DNA from: Pseudonocardia autotrophica
GTDB taxonomy: Bacteria; Actinomycetota; Actinomycetes; Mycobacteriales; Pseudonocardiaceae
Direction of reading: 5' to 3'
DNA: 64,000 nt
Assembly (NCBI RefSeq): GCF_003945385.1
Contig: NZ_AP018920.1
Location: 6,696,001-6,760,000, forward strand
Shown: positions 36,586-46,022 of the stretch, in pieces
Layout: every line of letters begins with the position of its first letter
Position numbering within the stretch: the stretch's first letter is position 1
Program-made: the position numbers and the translations under genes
The notes under the pieces: generated by a model
Told to the model about the DNA's origin: nothing
The model's database searches: none
Seen by the model: only the letters and a program-made list of their open reading frames with translations

Positions 36586-38037
36586 GTGACCAACGGCGAG
36601 CCGGTGACCGCGGCGGATCTGGTGGTGGTGGCCAACCGGCTGCCGGTCGACTACGAACGTCGGCCGGACGGCAGTACCGGATGGAAGCGCAGCCCTGGAG
36701 GCCTGGTCACGGCGCTGGAGCCGACGCTGCGGGCCAGGGAGGGGGCCTGGGTCGGGTGGCCCGGCGTGCCGGACGTCGACGTCGAGCCCCTGGTCGAGGA
36801 CGGCCTGTCGCTCTACCCGGTCCGGCTCTCCGCCCAGGAGGTCGAGGACTACTACGAGGGCTTCTCCAACGGCACGCTCTGGCCGCTCTATCACGACGTC
36901 GTCGCCCAGCCGCAGTTCCACCGGCACTGGTGGCGGGCGTACACGGCGGTCAACCAGCGGTTCGCCGAGGAGGTCGCCCGGGTCGCGGCGCACGGCGCGA
37001 CGGTGTGGGTGCAGGACTACCAGCTCCAGCTCGTCCCGGGGCGGCTGCGCGAGCTGCGACCGGACCTGCGGATCGGGTTCTTCCTGCACATCCCGTTCCC
37101 CCCGGTGGAGCTGTTCCGCCAGCTCCCGTGGCGGACCCGGATCATGGAGGGGCTGCTCGGCGCGGATCTGGTCGGCTTCCACACCGACGGCGGTGTCCGC
37201 AACTTCCACTGGCTCGCCCAGGAGCTGACCGGCGCGACGCCGGACCGCGATCCCGAGGTGGTGCGCTACGGGGGCCGCCAGGTCCGGCTCGGCGCGTTCC
37301 CGATCTCGATCGACTCCAAGCAGATCGACGAGCTGTCGCGCAGCGAACCGGTCCTGAAGCGCGCCGCGCAGATCCGCGAGGAGCTCGGGAACCCCGCGCG
37401 GATCGTGCTGGGGGTGGACCGGCTCGACTACACCAAGGGCATCGACGTACGGCTGCGCGCGTTCCACGAGCTCCTGGAGGAGAACCGGGTCACCGGTGGT
37501 GACACGTCGCGCAGCGGAGCGGAGTCGGCCATCGACACCGTGATGATCCAGCTCGCCACCCCGTCACGCGAGCGGGTCGAGCACTACCAGCAGATGCGCG
37601 ACGAGATCGAGCTCTCGGTCGGCCGGATCAACGGCGAGTTCGCCCGGGTCGGCCATCCCCCCGTGCACTACCTGCACCGCTCGCTGCCCCGCGAGGAGCT
37701 GGTCGCGTTCTTCCTGACCGCCGACGTCATGCTGGTGACCCCGCTGCGCGACGGCATGAACCTGGTCGCCAAGGAGTACGTCGCGGCCCGGCACGACGAC
37801 GGCGGCGTGCTGGTGCTCTCCGAGTTCGCCGGCGCCGCGATCGAGCTCACCAGCGCCCTGCTGGTGAACCCGCACGACACCGACGGGGTCAAGGAGGCGC
37901 TGTTCGCGGCGCTCACCATGAACGTCGACGAGGGTCGCAAGCGGATGCGCACGCTGCGCCGCCAGGTGCTCGATCACGACGTCGACCGGTGGGCGCGATC
38001 GTTCCTGGAGGCACTCGGCGTGAAGGTCTCGCAGTGA
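36586..38037 (+). CDS. otsA: Trehalose-6-phosphate synthase
   Basis: A 483-residue GT20 glycosyltransferase joining UDP-glucose (or ADP-/GDP-glucose) and glucose-6-phosphate. Seen are [80 protein letters not shown] and [18 protein letters not shown]. Length is normal. The GTG start is preceded by GAGGAGGG. Its stop overlaps the otsB start as GTGA, so both steps of trehalose synthesis are coupled. Confidence 0.96.
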   Translation: MTNGEPVTAADLVVVANRLPVDYERRPDGSTGWKRSPGGLVTALEPTLRAREGAWVGWPGVPDVDVEPLVEDGLSLYPVRLSAQEVEDYYEGFSNGTLWPLYHDVVAQPQFHRHWWRAYTAVNQRFAEEVARVAAHGATVWVQDYQLQLVPGRLRELRPDLRIGFFLHIPFPPVELFRQLPWRTRIMEGLLGADLVGFHTDGGVRNFHWLAQELTGATPDRDPEVVRYGGRQVRLGAFPISIDSKQIDELSRSEPVLKRAAQIREELGNPARIVLGVDRLDYTKGIDVRLRAFHELLEENRVTGGDTSRSGAESAIDTVMIQLATPSRERVEHYQQMRDEIELSVGRINGEFARVGHPPVHYLHRSLPREELVAFFLTADVMLVTPLRDGMNLVAKEYVAARHDDGGVLVLSEFAGAAIELTSALLVNPHDTDGVKEALFAALTMNVDEGRKRMRTLRRQVLDHDVDRWARSFLEALGVKVSQ

Positions 38038-38870
38038 CGGGGGGCCTCACCGCCGCACTCGACCGCATCGCCGGCGCCGACCGGCTGCTGGTGACGCTCG
38101 ACTTCGACGGCGTGCTGGCACCACTGGTCGACGACCCGTCGGCGTCCCGCCCGCTGCCCGGGTCCGCCGACGCGGTGCGCAGGCTCGCCGGCCTGGACGC
38201 GACGACCGTCGTGCTCGTCTCCGGTCGCGGGCGCGACGATCTCGCAGCCGTCTCCGGTTTCGGCCCGCCGATCGGGCTGGTCGGCAGCCACGGCGCCGAG
38301 TTCGACGCGCAGCTCTCCGCGCTGCTCGGCCGGGGCGGCCTGCTCGACGAGGCCCAGGCCCGGCGGCGCTCCGCGCTGATCGAGGGCCTGCGCGAGCTCG
38401 TCGACGGCACGCCGGGCTCCCGGCTGGAGACCAAGCCCGCCGGTGCCGCCGTGCACGTGCGGGGGATGGAGCCGGCCGCCGGTGCCGCGCTGCTGGAGCG
38501 GGTCGGGGCCGAGTGGGTGCGCGACGGTATCGAGGCCACCGCGGGCAAGGACGTACTGGACCTCACCGTGCTGCGTACCACCAAGGGCGCCGCGGTGGCC
38601 GCGCTGCGCGAGGCGCTCGGGGCCGGTCCGGTGCTGTTCGCCGGGGACGACATCACCGACGAGACCGTGTTCGGCACGCTCACCGGGGACGACGTCGGGA
38701 TCAAGGTCGGCGACGGCGACACCGCGGCCGGGTACCGGGTCGCCGATCCGCAGGAGCTCGGACGGCTGCTGCACCGGCTCGCCGACGCCAGGGCTGCGGG
38801 GATCAGGGCCGCCGGAACCAGGGCTGACGGAATCAGGGCTGACGGAATCAGGAGCGAGCCTGCTCCGTGA
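38034..38870 (+). CDS. otsB: Trehalose-6-phosphate phosphatase
   Basis: A 278-residue HAD-superfamily phosphatase that releases trehalose from its phosphate. The nucleophile motif [17 protein letters not shown] (DxD) is at about residue 20, [11 protein letters not shown] follows, and [16 protein letters not shown] is the third HAD motif. GTG start by GTGA overlap with otsA. The C-terminus ends in a short repeated peptide ([18 protein letters not shown]) coded by four 15-base tandem repeats; this tail is not part of the fold. Confidence 0.93.
   Translation: MTGGLTAALDRIAGADRLLVTLDFDGVLAPLVDDPSASRPLPGSADAVRRLAGLDATTVVLVSGRGRDDLAAVSGFGPPIGLVGSHGAEFDAQLSALLGRGGLLDEAQARRRSALIEGLRELVDGTPGSRLETKPAGAAVHVRGMEPAAGAALLERVGAEWVRDGIEATAGKDVLDLTVLRTTKGAAVAALREALGAGPVLFAGDDITDETVFGTLTGDDVGIKVGDGDTAAGYRVADPQELGRLLHRLADARAAGIRAAGTRADGIRADGIRSEPAP
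38790..38849 (+). repeat. Four 15-base tandem repeats at the 3' end of otsB
   Basis: Four units of AGGGCTGACGGAATC type (the last two identical) run through the end of otsB and reach the MOSC stop codon at 38848. Each adds five residues (GIRAD) to OtsB in frame. Confidence 0.8.
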
Positions 38871-39681
38871 CGCTCAGCTCGGCGCCGAGCCGCAGCTCAG
38901 CGCCGGGCTCGTCGGGGATCAGGTTGACGCCGAACAGCACGCCGGTGCCGGCCCGGCGGTGCCGCGCGAGGGTGACCATCGGCTCGCGGCCCTTGGCCGC
39001 CGTCTCCGGGTCGACCGTGGTGAACACGCAGCGGGCGCACGGCTTCACCGCCCGGAACGCGGCGTCGCCGATCGTGATCCGCCGCCAGCCGTCCTCCGCC
39101 CACGGCGCCGCCCCGGACACCACGACGTTCGGCCGGAACCTGCTCATCGGCAGCGGCCCCTCGGCGGCGTTCGGGCCGTCGGCGATCAGGTCGTTCAGCG
39201 CGTCGAGGGAGCCCTGCGAGGTGAGCAGCAGCGGGAACCCGTCGGCGTAGGACACCCGGTCCTGCGGCTCGGAGAACTCGGGATCGGGGCGGCGGCGGTC
39301 CGGGTCGTCCAGGTGCACCAACCGCACATCGGCGCCGAGCAGCCGGGAGAACCACTCGTCGGGCCCAGGTCCGGCGGGCACACCGGCGGTGTCCGAGCGG
39401 TGCACCCGCACCGGGACGGCCCCGACGGCCGGGTCCGGCTCGGCGACCTGCAGCACCGGGAGCCCGGGGCCGGTCACCTCCAGGCCGCCGTCGCCGGTCA
39501 GCCGCGGCACCGCGAGGACCAGTCGAGGGTGCTTGCGGCCGGTGACCATCACGCCGCCGGGATCGACGACCATCCAGCGCCGGTCCCCGGCGAGACCCGC
39601 ACGCTCCACCAGCAGCCGGTCCTCGGGCGTTCCGCGGCACGACTTCACCGGGTACCGGAAGAGCCCGGTCAGCCTCACCAT
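38848..39681 (-). CDS. MOSC-domain protein
   Basis: A 277-residue protein with an N-terminal beta-barrel part (RLTGLFRYPVKSCRGTPEDR) and a MOSC domain with FRPNVVVSGAAPWAEDGW and the conserved cysteine region RAVKPCARCVFTTVDPETAA. MOSC proteins handle sulfur or bind molybdenum cofactor; members of this YcbX-like branch take part in reduction of N-hydroxylated compounds. The ATG overlaps the end of the LacI gene by seven bases, so they are co-transcribed. Its 3' end overlaps otsB by 23 bases. Confidence 0.85.
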   Translation of the reverse strand: MVRLTGLFRYPVKSCRGTPEDRLLVERAGLAGDRRWMVVDPGGVMVTGRKHPRLVLAVPRLTGDGGLEVTGPGLPVLQVAEPDPAVGAVPVRVHRSDTAGVPAGPGPDEWFSRLLGADVRLVHLDDPDRRRPDPEFSEPQDRVSYADGFPLLLTSQGSLDALNDLIADGPNAAEGPLPMSRFRPNVVVSGAAPWAEDGWRRITIGDAAFRAVKPCARCVFTTVDPETAAKGREPMVTLARHRRAGTGVLFGVNLIPDEPGAELRLGAELSVTEQARS

Positions 39682-40778
39682 CCCGAGAAGAACTCCCCCG
39701 ACTGCCGCAGCGCCCTGGTCGTGGTCCCGACGACGAGCTCGGTCGGCAGCGTGACGTGCTCGGAGACGTTGCGGTCGCCGCGTTCCAGGAGCAGCCGCCC
39801 GGCCTCCCGGCCCTTCTCCCGGAACGGCTGCCGGACCGTGGTCAGCCCGACCCGGTCGGCCTCGGGCACGCCGTCGAACCCGGCGATCGACAGGTCCTCG
39901 GGGACCCGCAGGCCGCGCTCGCGGGCCTCGCCGAGCGCTCCGAGGGCGAGGATGTCGGAGGTGCAGACGACCGCGGTGATCCCCGGGTACGCGTCCAGCA
40001 GGGCCGCCGCGCCGTCGGCACCCGCCTCCGCGGAGTGCTCGAACCGCTCGATCACCGGCACCGCCGACCAGCTGACCCCGGCCTCGGTGAAGGCCTCCCG
40101 CAGGCCGGCCAACCGCTCCCGTTGCACGCTGTACGTGCTGCGCCCCTGCCGTTCCGGATCGACCGGCCCGTCGTGCCGCTGGGAGCTGAGCCGCATGCAC
40201 AGCACGCCGATCCGCCGGTGCCCCAGCTCCACCAGGTAGCGGCCGAGCGCCAGGGTGCCCGCGCGGTCGTCCACCCCGACCCGGTCGACGCCCTCGACGC
40301 CGGCGGGCTGGTCGCACACCACGGTCGGCACCGGCCGCTGCAGCACGGCGCGGAAGTGCGGATCGTCCTCGCTGACCGAGTAGACGACGAAGCCGTCCAC
40401 CCCGGCCTGGTAGACGGAGTCGACGTCGGAGTGCTCCGGGCTGGCCGGCACCAGCAGCAGCCCGGTGCCCGCCTTCTCGCAGGCCAGCGCCAGGCCCTCG
40501 AGGAAGCCGGTGGCCCCCGGATCGCGGAAGGCGTAGCTCAGCGCCTCGGTGAGCAGCAGCCCGACGGCGCCGGCCCGCCGGGTGCGCAGCGAGCGGGCGA
40601 CCGGATCCGGACCGGGGTAGCCGAGCCGCCGTGCCGCCTCCAGGACACGCTCGCGCAGCGGCGCGGAGAGCTGGTCGGGCCGGTTGTAGGCGTTGGAGAC
40701 GGTCGTCCGGGAGACGCCGAGTTCGGCGGCCAGCGACGCGAGCGTCGCCGGACGCCGCGTGTGCTGGGGGCCGGTCAC
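39675..40778 (-). CDS. LacI-family transcriptional regulator
   Basis: A 367-residue LacI-type repressor: HTH TLASLAAELGVSRTTVSNAY, hinge LSAPLRERVLEAARRLGYPG, and a sugar-binding-fold core with GRYLVELGHRRIGVLCMRLS and LSIAGFDGVPEADRVGLTTV. The GTG at 40778 is favoured over the GTG at 40787 because a TACCGT box (minus strand, 40786-40791) ends 7 bases before it, fitting a leaderless start. Targets are unknown; no sugar genes other than otsAB are nearby. It is divergent from the zinc-type ABC transporter. Confidence 0.87.
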   Translation of the reverse strand: MTGPQHTRRPATLASLAAELGVSRTTVSNAYNRPDQLSAPLRERVLEAARRLGYPGPDPVARSLRTRRAGAVGLLLTEALSYAFRDPGATGFLEGLALACEKAGTGLLLVPASPEHSDVDSVYQAGVDGFVVYSVSEDDPHFRAVLQRPVPTVVCDQPAGVEGVDRVGVDDRAGTLALGRYLVELGHRRIGVLCMRLSSQRHDGPVDPERQGRSTYSVQRERLAGLREAFTEAGVSWSAVPVIERFEHSAEAGADGAAALLDAYPGITAVVCTSDILALGALGEARERGLRVPEDLSIAGFDGVPEADRVGLTTVRQPFREKGREAGRLLLERGDRNVSEHVTLPTELVVGTTTRALRQSGEFFSGW

Positions 40779-40877
40779 GCCTCGCACGGTAGCGGCGCCG
40801 TCACCCGGGTGAAAGCCCGCCCCGGCCCAGGCGCAGGGATCACATCTTCGCAGCGCGGCACGACGGTAGAGTGAATT

Positions 40878-40892
40878 TGAGAACGATTTTCG
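40878..40892. promoter_or_regulatory. Zur-like box before the metal ABC transporter
   Basis: TGAGAACGATTTTCG resembles the actinobacterial zinc-regulator box (TGAAAAYGATTTTCA) and lies 37 bases before the GTG of the substrate-binding gene in an AT-richer patch. Confidence 0.6.
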
Positions 40893-40928
40893 ATAAATAC
40901 ATGCCGATACGTTGATAGGAGTTCGGTC

Positions 40929-41975
40929 GTGCCCCGTTCCCCGCTCCGCCCGGCCGCGCTGGTGGCCGGATTCGCGGCCCTCTCGCTGGGCCTGTCCGCC
41001 TGTGGCTCCGGCCAGATCGACGCCCCGACCAGCCCGGACATCCCGCAGACCGCCGTCGTCGCCTCGACCGACGCCTGGGGCGCCGTCGCCCGCGCCGTCG
41101 GCGGCAACTACGTGCAGGTCGAGTCGATCATCGACTCGCCGAACGTGGACCCGCACGGCTACGAGGCGACCCCGCAGGACGCGGTCACCGTCGGTGACGC
41201 CAAGTTGATCGTCATGAACGGCGGCGGCTACGACGCGTTCATGACCGGGCTCATCTCCTCCTCCGGAAACCGGGCCCCGGTCGTCGACGCGGTCGAGGCC
41301 TCCGGCCTGGAGGGTGCCGACGAGGCGGGCCACGCGCACGAGGGCGAGGCCGGGCACTCGCACGAAGGTGAGGGTGAGGCCGGGCACTCGCACGAGGGCG
41401 AGGAGGGCCACGACCACGAGGACGGCGAGGCCCACGACCACGGCGCGTTCAACGAACACGTCTGGTACAGCCTCCCGACCGTGCAGCAGGTCGCCCAGCA
41501 GCTCGCCGACCGGCTCGCCGAGATCGACCCGTCGGCGGCCGACTACTTCCGGAGCAACGCGCAGGCCGTCTCCGGTGGCGTCGCCCAGCTGACCTCGAAG
41601 GCGACCGACATCGGCCGCAACCACCCGGACGCCCGGGTCGTCGTCACCGAGCCGGTCCCGGACTACCTGCTCGACGCCGCCGGCCTGGAGAACGTGACGC
41701 CGCAGGAGTTCTCCTCGGCGGTCGAGGAGGGCACCGACCCGCCGGCCGCCGTCGTCGCGCGGACCCTGGATCTGTTCCGCAACCAGCCCCCGGCCGACGT
41801 GCTGATCGTCAACAGCCAGACCGAGTCCGCGAGCACCGACCAGGTGCGGGCCGCGGCCGAGACCGCGGGCGTCCCGATCGTCGAGATGAGCGAGACGCTG
41901 CCCGACGGCGTCGACGACTACGTTCAGTGGATGAACACCAACCTCGACGAGCTGAACGCGGCGCTCTCGCGGTGA
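40929..41975 (+). CDS. znuA: Zinc/manganese ABC transporter substrate-binding lipoprotein
   Basis: A 348-residue cluster A-I metal-binding protein. The signal peptide ends in a lipobox LGLSACGSG, so it is lipid-anchored outside the membrane. Between about residues 136 and 178 is a His/Glu/Asp-rich loop made of HSHEGEG-like repeats, typical of zinc-binding members. Metal-ligand regions are DPHGYEATPQD, ending EHVWYSLPTVQQVAQQL. AGGAG precedes the GTG start. The Zur-like box upstream predicts induction by zinc shortage. The stop overlaps the ATPase start (GTGA). Confidence 0.9.
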   Translation: MPRSPLRPAALVAGFAALSLGLSACGSGQIDAPTSPDIPQTAVVASTDAWGAVARAVGGNYVQVESIIDSPNVDPHGYEATPQDAVTVGDAKLIVMNGGGYDAFMTGLISSSGNRAPVVDAVEASGLEGADEAGHAHEGEAGHSHEGEGEAGHSHEGEEGHDHEDGEAHDHGAFNEHVWYSLPTVQQVAQQLADRLAEIDPSAADYFRSNAQAVSGGVAQLTSKATDIGRNHPDARVVVTEPVPDYLLDAAGLENVTPQEFSSAVEEGTDPPAAVVARTLDLFRNQPPADVLIVNSQTESASTDQVRAAAETAGVPIVEMSETLPDGVDDYVQWMNTNLDELNAALSR

Positions 41976-42802
41976 CCACGCAGGCCGCGCCGCTCCCGGC
42001 GCTCACCCTGCGCGGGGCCGGCCTGCGGTTCGGTGACCGGACCCTGTGGTCCGGTCTGGATCTCGACGTCGCCCCCGGGGAGTTCGTCGCGGTGCTGGGC
42101 CCGAACGGCTCCGGCAAGACGACGCTGATGCGCGTCCTGCTGGGACTGCTCACCCTCTCCGAGGGCGAGGTCCGGGTCGCCGGCGCCGCGCCGCGCCGCG
42201 GCAGCCCGGAGATCGGCTACGTCCCCCAGCAGCAGCAGCTCGATCCCGACCTGCCGCTGCGCGGGCGGGACCTGGTCGGGCTCGGCCTGGACGGGCACCG
42301 GTTCGGGCCCGGCTGGGCCCGGCCCGCCGCGCGCCGGGAACGACGCGCGCGGGTCGACCGGGCGCTCGCCGCGGTCGGCGGCACCGGGTACGCCGAGGCT
42401 CCGGTCGGCCGGCTCTCCGGCGGCGAGCAGCAGCGGCTGCGGGTCGCCCAGGCGCTCGTCGGCGACCCGGCGCTGCTGCTCTGCGACGAGCCGCTGCTCT
42501 CGCTGGACCTGTCGCACCAGCGGACGGTGACCCGGCTGATCGACGAACGCCGGCGCACCGACGGCACCGCGGTGCTGTTCGTCACCCACGAGATCAATCC
42601 GGTGCTGCCACTGGTCGACCGGGTGCTCTACCTGGTCGACGGCCGGTTCCGGATCGGACCGACCGAGCAGGTCATGACCTCCGAGGTGCTCTCCGAGCTG
42701 TACCGCACCGAGGTGGACGTGCTGCGGGTGCGGGACCGGCTCGTCGTGGTGGGCGCGGAGGACGCGGGCCTGCATGCCGAGCACGGCGGGGTCCCGGCGT
42801 GA
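41972..42802 (+). CDS. znuC: Metal ABC transporter ATP-binding protein
   Basis: A 276-residue ABC ATPase: Walker A VLGPNGSGKTTLMRVLLGLL, Q-loop GYVPQQQQLDPDLPL, signature VGRLSGGEQQRLRVAQALV, Walker B ALLLCDEPLLSLDLSHQRTV, and H-loop VTHEINPVLPLVDRVL. It energises the uptake of the metal caught by the preceding lipoprotein. The GTG start and its stop both overlap neighbours as GTGA, so the three-gene unit is tightly coupled. Confidence 0.92.
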   Translation: MTTQAAPLPALTLRGAGLRFGDRTLWSGLDLDVAPGEFVAVLGPNGSGKTTLMRVLLGLLTLSEGEVRVAGAAPRRGSPEIGYVPQQQQLDPDLPLRGRDLVGLGLDGHRFGPGWARPAARRERRARVDRALAAVGGTGYAEAPVGRLSGGEQQRLRVAQALVGDPALLLCDEPLLSLDLSHQRTVTRLIDERRRTDGTAVLFVTHEINPVLPLVDRVLYLVDGRFRIGPTEQVMTSEVLSELYRTEVDVLRVRDRLVVVGAEDAGLHAEHGGVPA

Positions 42803-43647
42803 TCGACCGGCTGTTCTCCTTCGACGGCACCCTGGCGCTGCTCGCCGAGCCGTTCGTACAGAACGCGCTGATCGCCTGCGCGGTACTCGGGCTGGTCGCC
42901 GGATTGCTCACCCCGCTGGTCGTCAGCCGGGGTATGGCGTTCGCGGTGCACGGCACCGCCGAGCTCGCCTTCACCGGCGGAGCGGCCGCACTGCTGATCG
43001 GGCTCGAGGTCGGGCTCGGGTCGGTGGTCGGCGCCGTCGTCGCGGCGACCGTCTTCGGGGTGCTCGGCCTTCGGCAACGCGAGCGGGACTCGGTGATCGG
43101 GGTCGTGATCGCCTTCGGACTCGGGCTCGGCGTGCTGTTCCTGTCCCTCTACGAGGGCCGCTCGGCGAACCGGTTCGGGCTGCTCACCGGCTCGATCGTG
43201 GCCGTCGACGGGACCAACCTGCGGGTGCTCGCCGTCGTCGCGGTGCTGGTGCTGCTCACCCTGCTGGTGGTCTACCGGCCACTGCTGTTCGCGAGCACCG
43301 ATCCGGACGTCGCGCTCGCCCGCGGGGTGCCGGTGCGCGCCCTGTCGCTCGTCTTCGCCGTGCTGATCGGGCTGGTGACCGCGCTCGCGGTGCCGATCGT
43401 CGGAGCGATCCTGGTGCTGGCCGTGATGATCGTCCCGGGGGCCGCGGCGAACCGGGTGACCGCCAACCCGGTGCGCGCGACGATCGTGGCGGTGGTGATC
43501 GCCGAGGTGGCCCTGGTCGGCGGCACGATCCTGTCGCTGGCGCCGGGGCTGCCGGTGTCGGCCTACGTGGCGACCATCGGCTTCGTCGCCTACCTGCTGT
43601 GCCGGCTGGTCGCCCGGCTGCGCGGCCGGAGCGTCGCGCGCGCCTGA
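42799..43647 (+). CDS. znuB: Metal ABC transporter permease
   Basis: A 282-residue ABC-3 family permease with about eight membrane helices. AFAVHGTAELAFTGGAAALL and the C-terminal GAILVLAVMIVPGAAANRVT are the usual ZnuB/MntB conserved blocks. GTG start overlaps the ATPase stop. It is the last gene of the operon and converges with the HxlR gene nine bases away. Confidence 0.92.
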   Translation: MIDRLFSFDGTLALLAEPFVQNALIACAVLGLVAGLLTPLVVSRGMAFAVHGTAELAFTGGAAALLIGLEVGLGSVVGAVVAATVFGVLGLRQRERDSVIGVVIAFGLGLGVLFLSLYEGRSANRFGLLTGSIVAVDGTNLRVLAVVAVLVLLTLLVVYRPLLFASTDPDVALARGVPVRALSLVFAVLIGLVTALAVPIVGAILVLAVMIVPGAAANRVTANPVRATIVAVVIAEVALVGGTILSLAPGLPVSAYVATIGFVAYLLCRLVARLRGRSVARA

Positions 43648-43656
43648 GACCGCCGG

Positions 43657-44025
43657 TCAGGACCGCCCGGCGGGAGCCTCGACGAGCAGCGCCTCCGACT
43701 CGGGCACCCACCGGTCGGCCCACCGGCTCAGCGCCGCGACCGCCCCCTCCAGGTCGCGCCCCTTGTCGGTCAGTCCGTACTCGATCCGCACCGGAGTCTC
43801 CGGGTGCACGGTGCGGCTGACCACGCCCTCGGCCTCCAGCTCGCGCAGCCGACCGGCCAGCATCTTGTCGGTCAGCTGCGGGATCGCCTCCCGGATCTGA
43901 CCGAAACGCGTGGAGCCGAGCAGCAGCTCGCGCAGGATCGCGCCGTTCCACCGGCGGCCGATGAGCTCGACGGCGTGGTGGTACTGCGGGCAGAAGCCCT
44001 CGCCGAGGTCGTACCGGTGCGCCAT
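43657..44025 (-). CDS. HxlR-family regulator
   Basis: A 122-residue HxlR winged-helix protein: GFCPQYHHAVELIGRRWNGA, LRELLLGSTRFGQIREAIPQ and LTDKMLAGRLRELEAEGVVS. The conserved cysteine near the N-terminus (FCPQ) is the residue that senses electrophiles or quinones in HxlR homologues. It is divergent from a WrbA-like quinone reductase and an MFS exporter. Two GGTA/TACC inverted repeats lie between. A TATCGT box (minus strand, 44033-44038) ends 7 bases before its ATG, a leaderless layout. Confidence 0.87.
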   Translation of the reverse strand: MAHRYDLGEGFCPQYHHAVELIGRRWNGAILRELLLGSTRFGQIREAIPQLTDKMLAGRLRELEAEGVVSRTVHPETPVRIEYGLTDKGRDLEGAVAALSRWADRWVPESEALLVEAPAGRS

Positions 44026-44043
44026 GGGAACCACGATACCAGC

Positions 44044-44065
44044 GGTAGGCAAATACCTTTTGGTA
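44044..44065. promoter_or_regulatory. HxlR operator: GGTA-N6-TACC and TACC-N4-GGTA
   Basis: GGTAGGCAAATACC (44044-44057) and TACCTTTTGGTA (44054-44065) overlap. The second contains TTGGTA (44060-44065), which with a 17-base spacer and TAGCTT (44083-44088) forms the promoter of the flavoprotein gene, so binding here would cover its -35 box. Confidence 0.6.
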
Positions 44066-44126
44066 AGTGACTTTCTCTCTGATAGCTTCTGCCGGGTCCG
44101 ACACGCACCGTCCGAGGGGACCCGCC

Positions 44127-44750
44127 ATGAGCGCCCAGATCGCCGTCTTCTACTACAGCTCGACCGGCAACGTGTTCCACCTGGCCAGGGCCGCGGCCGA
44201 CGGAGCGGCCGAGGCAGGTGCCACCGTCCGGCTGCGCCGGGTCGCCGAGCTCGCACCGGATTCGGTGATCGATCGTGTGCCGGGCTGGCGTGCCCATCTC
44301 GACGAGACCGCGCACGTACCGGAGGCCTCGCTCGACGACCTCGCCTGGGCCGACGGGTTCCTCTTCGGCACCCCGACCCGTTTCGGCGCCGCGGCCTCCC
44401 AGCTCCGCCAGTTCATCGACAGCACCAGCGGGCTGTGGTCGGCGGGCCTGCTGGCGGACAAGCCGGTCAGCGCCTTCACCTGTGCCGGGAGCCCGCACGG
44501 CGGCCAGGAGGGGACACTGCTGGCGCTCTACCAGTCGCTCATGCACTGGGGCTCGTTCATCGTCCCGGTCGGCTACACCGATCCCGCGATCGACGCCGCC
44601 GGCGGCAACCCGTACGGCGTCAGCGCCCTGGACGACGGCTCCGGCACCCCGACCGACGAGGTGCTCGCCGCCGCCCGCTATCAGGGCAGGCGCCTCGCCG
44701 AGGTCACGGCCACGTTCGCCCGTGGGCGCTCGCTCGCGGTCGCCCCGTGA
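44127..44750 (+). CDS. WrbA-like NAD(P)H:quinone oxidoreductase
   Basis: A 207-residue flavodoxin-fold protein of the WrbA type. The FMN phosphate loop is AVFYYSSTGNVFHLARAAAD; GFLFGTPTRFGAAASQLRQF and SPHGGQEGTLLALYQSLMHW are the family blocks. It reduces quinones by two electrons, lowering toxicity. GAGGGG precedes the ATG. It is controlled by the divergent HxlR regulator, and its stop overlaps the start of the MFS gene as GTGA. Together they look like a quinone/electrophile defence unit. Confidence 0.9.
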   Translation: MSAQIAVFYYSSTGNVFHLARAAADGAAEAGATVRLRRVAELAPDSVIDRVPGWRAHLDETAHVPEASLDDLAWADGFLFGTPTRFGAAASQLRQFIDSTSGLWSAGLLADKPVSAFTCAGSPHGGQEGTLLALYQSLMHWGSFIVPVGYTDPAIDAAGGNPYGVSALDDGSGTPTDEVLAAARYQGRRLAEVTATFARGRSLAVAP

Positions 44751-46006
44751 CCACCCGGGCGGGCCGGACGGTGCCGGCCGCCCCCGGCACGAGGACGGAC
44801 TGGAGTGTCATCGCCATCCTGGTCTCGGCCGGGCTGGTGGTCGCCTTCCAGGTCGGCAAGCTCGCCGCTGCCCTGCCCACGGTGGCCGCCGAGCTCGGCA
44901 TGGGCGCCGCGCTGTCCGGCGCCGTGCTCGGCAGCTTCAACCTGGTCGCGGCACTCACCGGAGCACTGGTCGGCGTGGTCACCGGGCGGTTCGGCCCGGA
45001 GCGCGCGGTGCCGGCCGGGCTCGTCGTCGTCGCGCTGGGGAGCGCGGCCGGCGCCGCAGCGACCGGACCCTGGATGCTGCTGATCAGCACCGTCGTGGAG
45101 GGCACCGGGTTCGTGGTGGTCGCCGTGGCGGCCCCCTCGCTCGTCGCCAGGGCCGCCACCGAGCGCGATTCCGGCGTCGCACTCGGGTTGTGGGGCACCT
45201 ACATGCCCGGCGGGCAGGCGGCGATGATCCTGGTCGCACCGTTCCTGGTGGCCGCCGCGGGCTGGCGCGGACTCTGGCTGGTCAACGCCGTCATCCTGGT
45301 CGCCGTCGCGGCGCTCGCCGTCCGGATGCTCGGCACCGGCCGGAGCGGCGCGAGCCGGACCGGCACAGGCAGGACCAGCACAGGCAGGCCGGCCGGTGCC
45401 GCGTTCCGCGACATCGCCACGGCCGTGCGGGCACCGGGGCCGCGACTGCTCGCGCTCGCCTTCGCCGGGTACTCCCTGCAGTTCGTGGCGGTCGCCGGGT
45501 TCCTCCCGACGGTGTACGCCGAGCAGGGCCTGACCCCGGCCACCGCCGGTCTGCTGACCGCGGCCGTCGTGCTGATGAACGCGCTGGGGAATCTCGGTGC
45601 CGGCATCCTGCTGCGGCGCGGGATCCCGCGGTGGCTGCTGATCGCGGTGGCCGCCGCGGTGATGGGCGTGGCAGCGATCGGGGTGTACGCACCGGCGCTG
45701 AGCTTCGCGGCCGGCTACGCCTGCGCGCTGGTGTTCTCCGGGGTCGGCGGGCTGTTGCCGGCAGCGGTACTCGCCGGGGTGCCGGTGCTCGCCCCGCATT
45801 CCGGCCTGGTCCCGGTGACGAACGGGCTGGTGGTGCAGGGCATCGGGATCGGGATGGTCGCCGGTCCGGTCGCGGTCGGCGCGCTGGCGCAGGCGGTCGG
45901 TGGCTGGCACGCCACCCCGCTCGTCGTGACGACGACGGCGGCACTCGTCGTCGTCGTGGCGTTCCGGCTGCGCCGGCTGGAGGCCGCCGGGGCCGTGCGT
46001 ACCTGA
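44747..46006 (+). CDS. MFS transporter coupled to the WrbA-like gene
   Basis: A 419-residue MFS protein with about twelve helices (GLVVAFQVGKLAAALPTVAA, GVVTGRFGPERAVPAGLVVV, GLWGTYMPGGQAAMILVAPF). It resembles the CynX/NimT-like branch. A hydrophilic central loop (RTGTGRTSTGRPAG) is partly repetitive. GTG start by GTGA overlap with the reductase gene. Export of the toxic quinone or its product is the simplest guess from context. Confidence 0.82.
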   Translation: MTTRAGRTVPAAPGTRTDWSVIAILVSAGLVVAFQVGKLAAALPTVAAELGMGAALSGAVLGSFNLVAALTGALVGVVTGRFGPERAVPAGLVVVALGSAAGAAATGPWMLLISTVVEGTGFVVVAVAAPSLVARAATERDSGVALGLWGTYMPGGQAAMILVAPFLVAAAGWRGLWLVNAVILVAVAALAVRMLGTGRSGASRTGTGRTSTGRPAGAAFRDIATAVRAPGPRLLALAFAGYSLQFVAVAGFLPTVYAEQGLTPATAGLLTAAVVLMNALGNLGAGILLRRGIPRWLLIAVAAAVMGVAAIGVYAPALSFAAGYACALVFSGVGGLLPAAVLAGVPVLAPHSGLVPVTNGLVVQGIGIGMVAGPVAVGALAQAVGGWHATPLVVTTTAALVVVVAFRLRRLEAAGAVRT

Positions 46007-46022
46007 GCGGGGCGTGCCGCCG

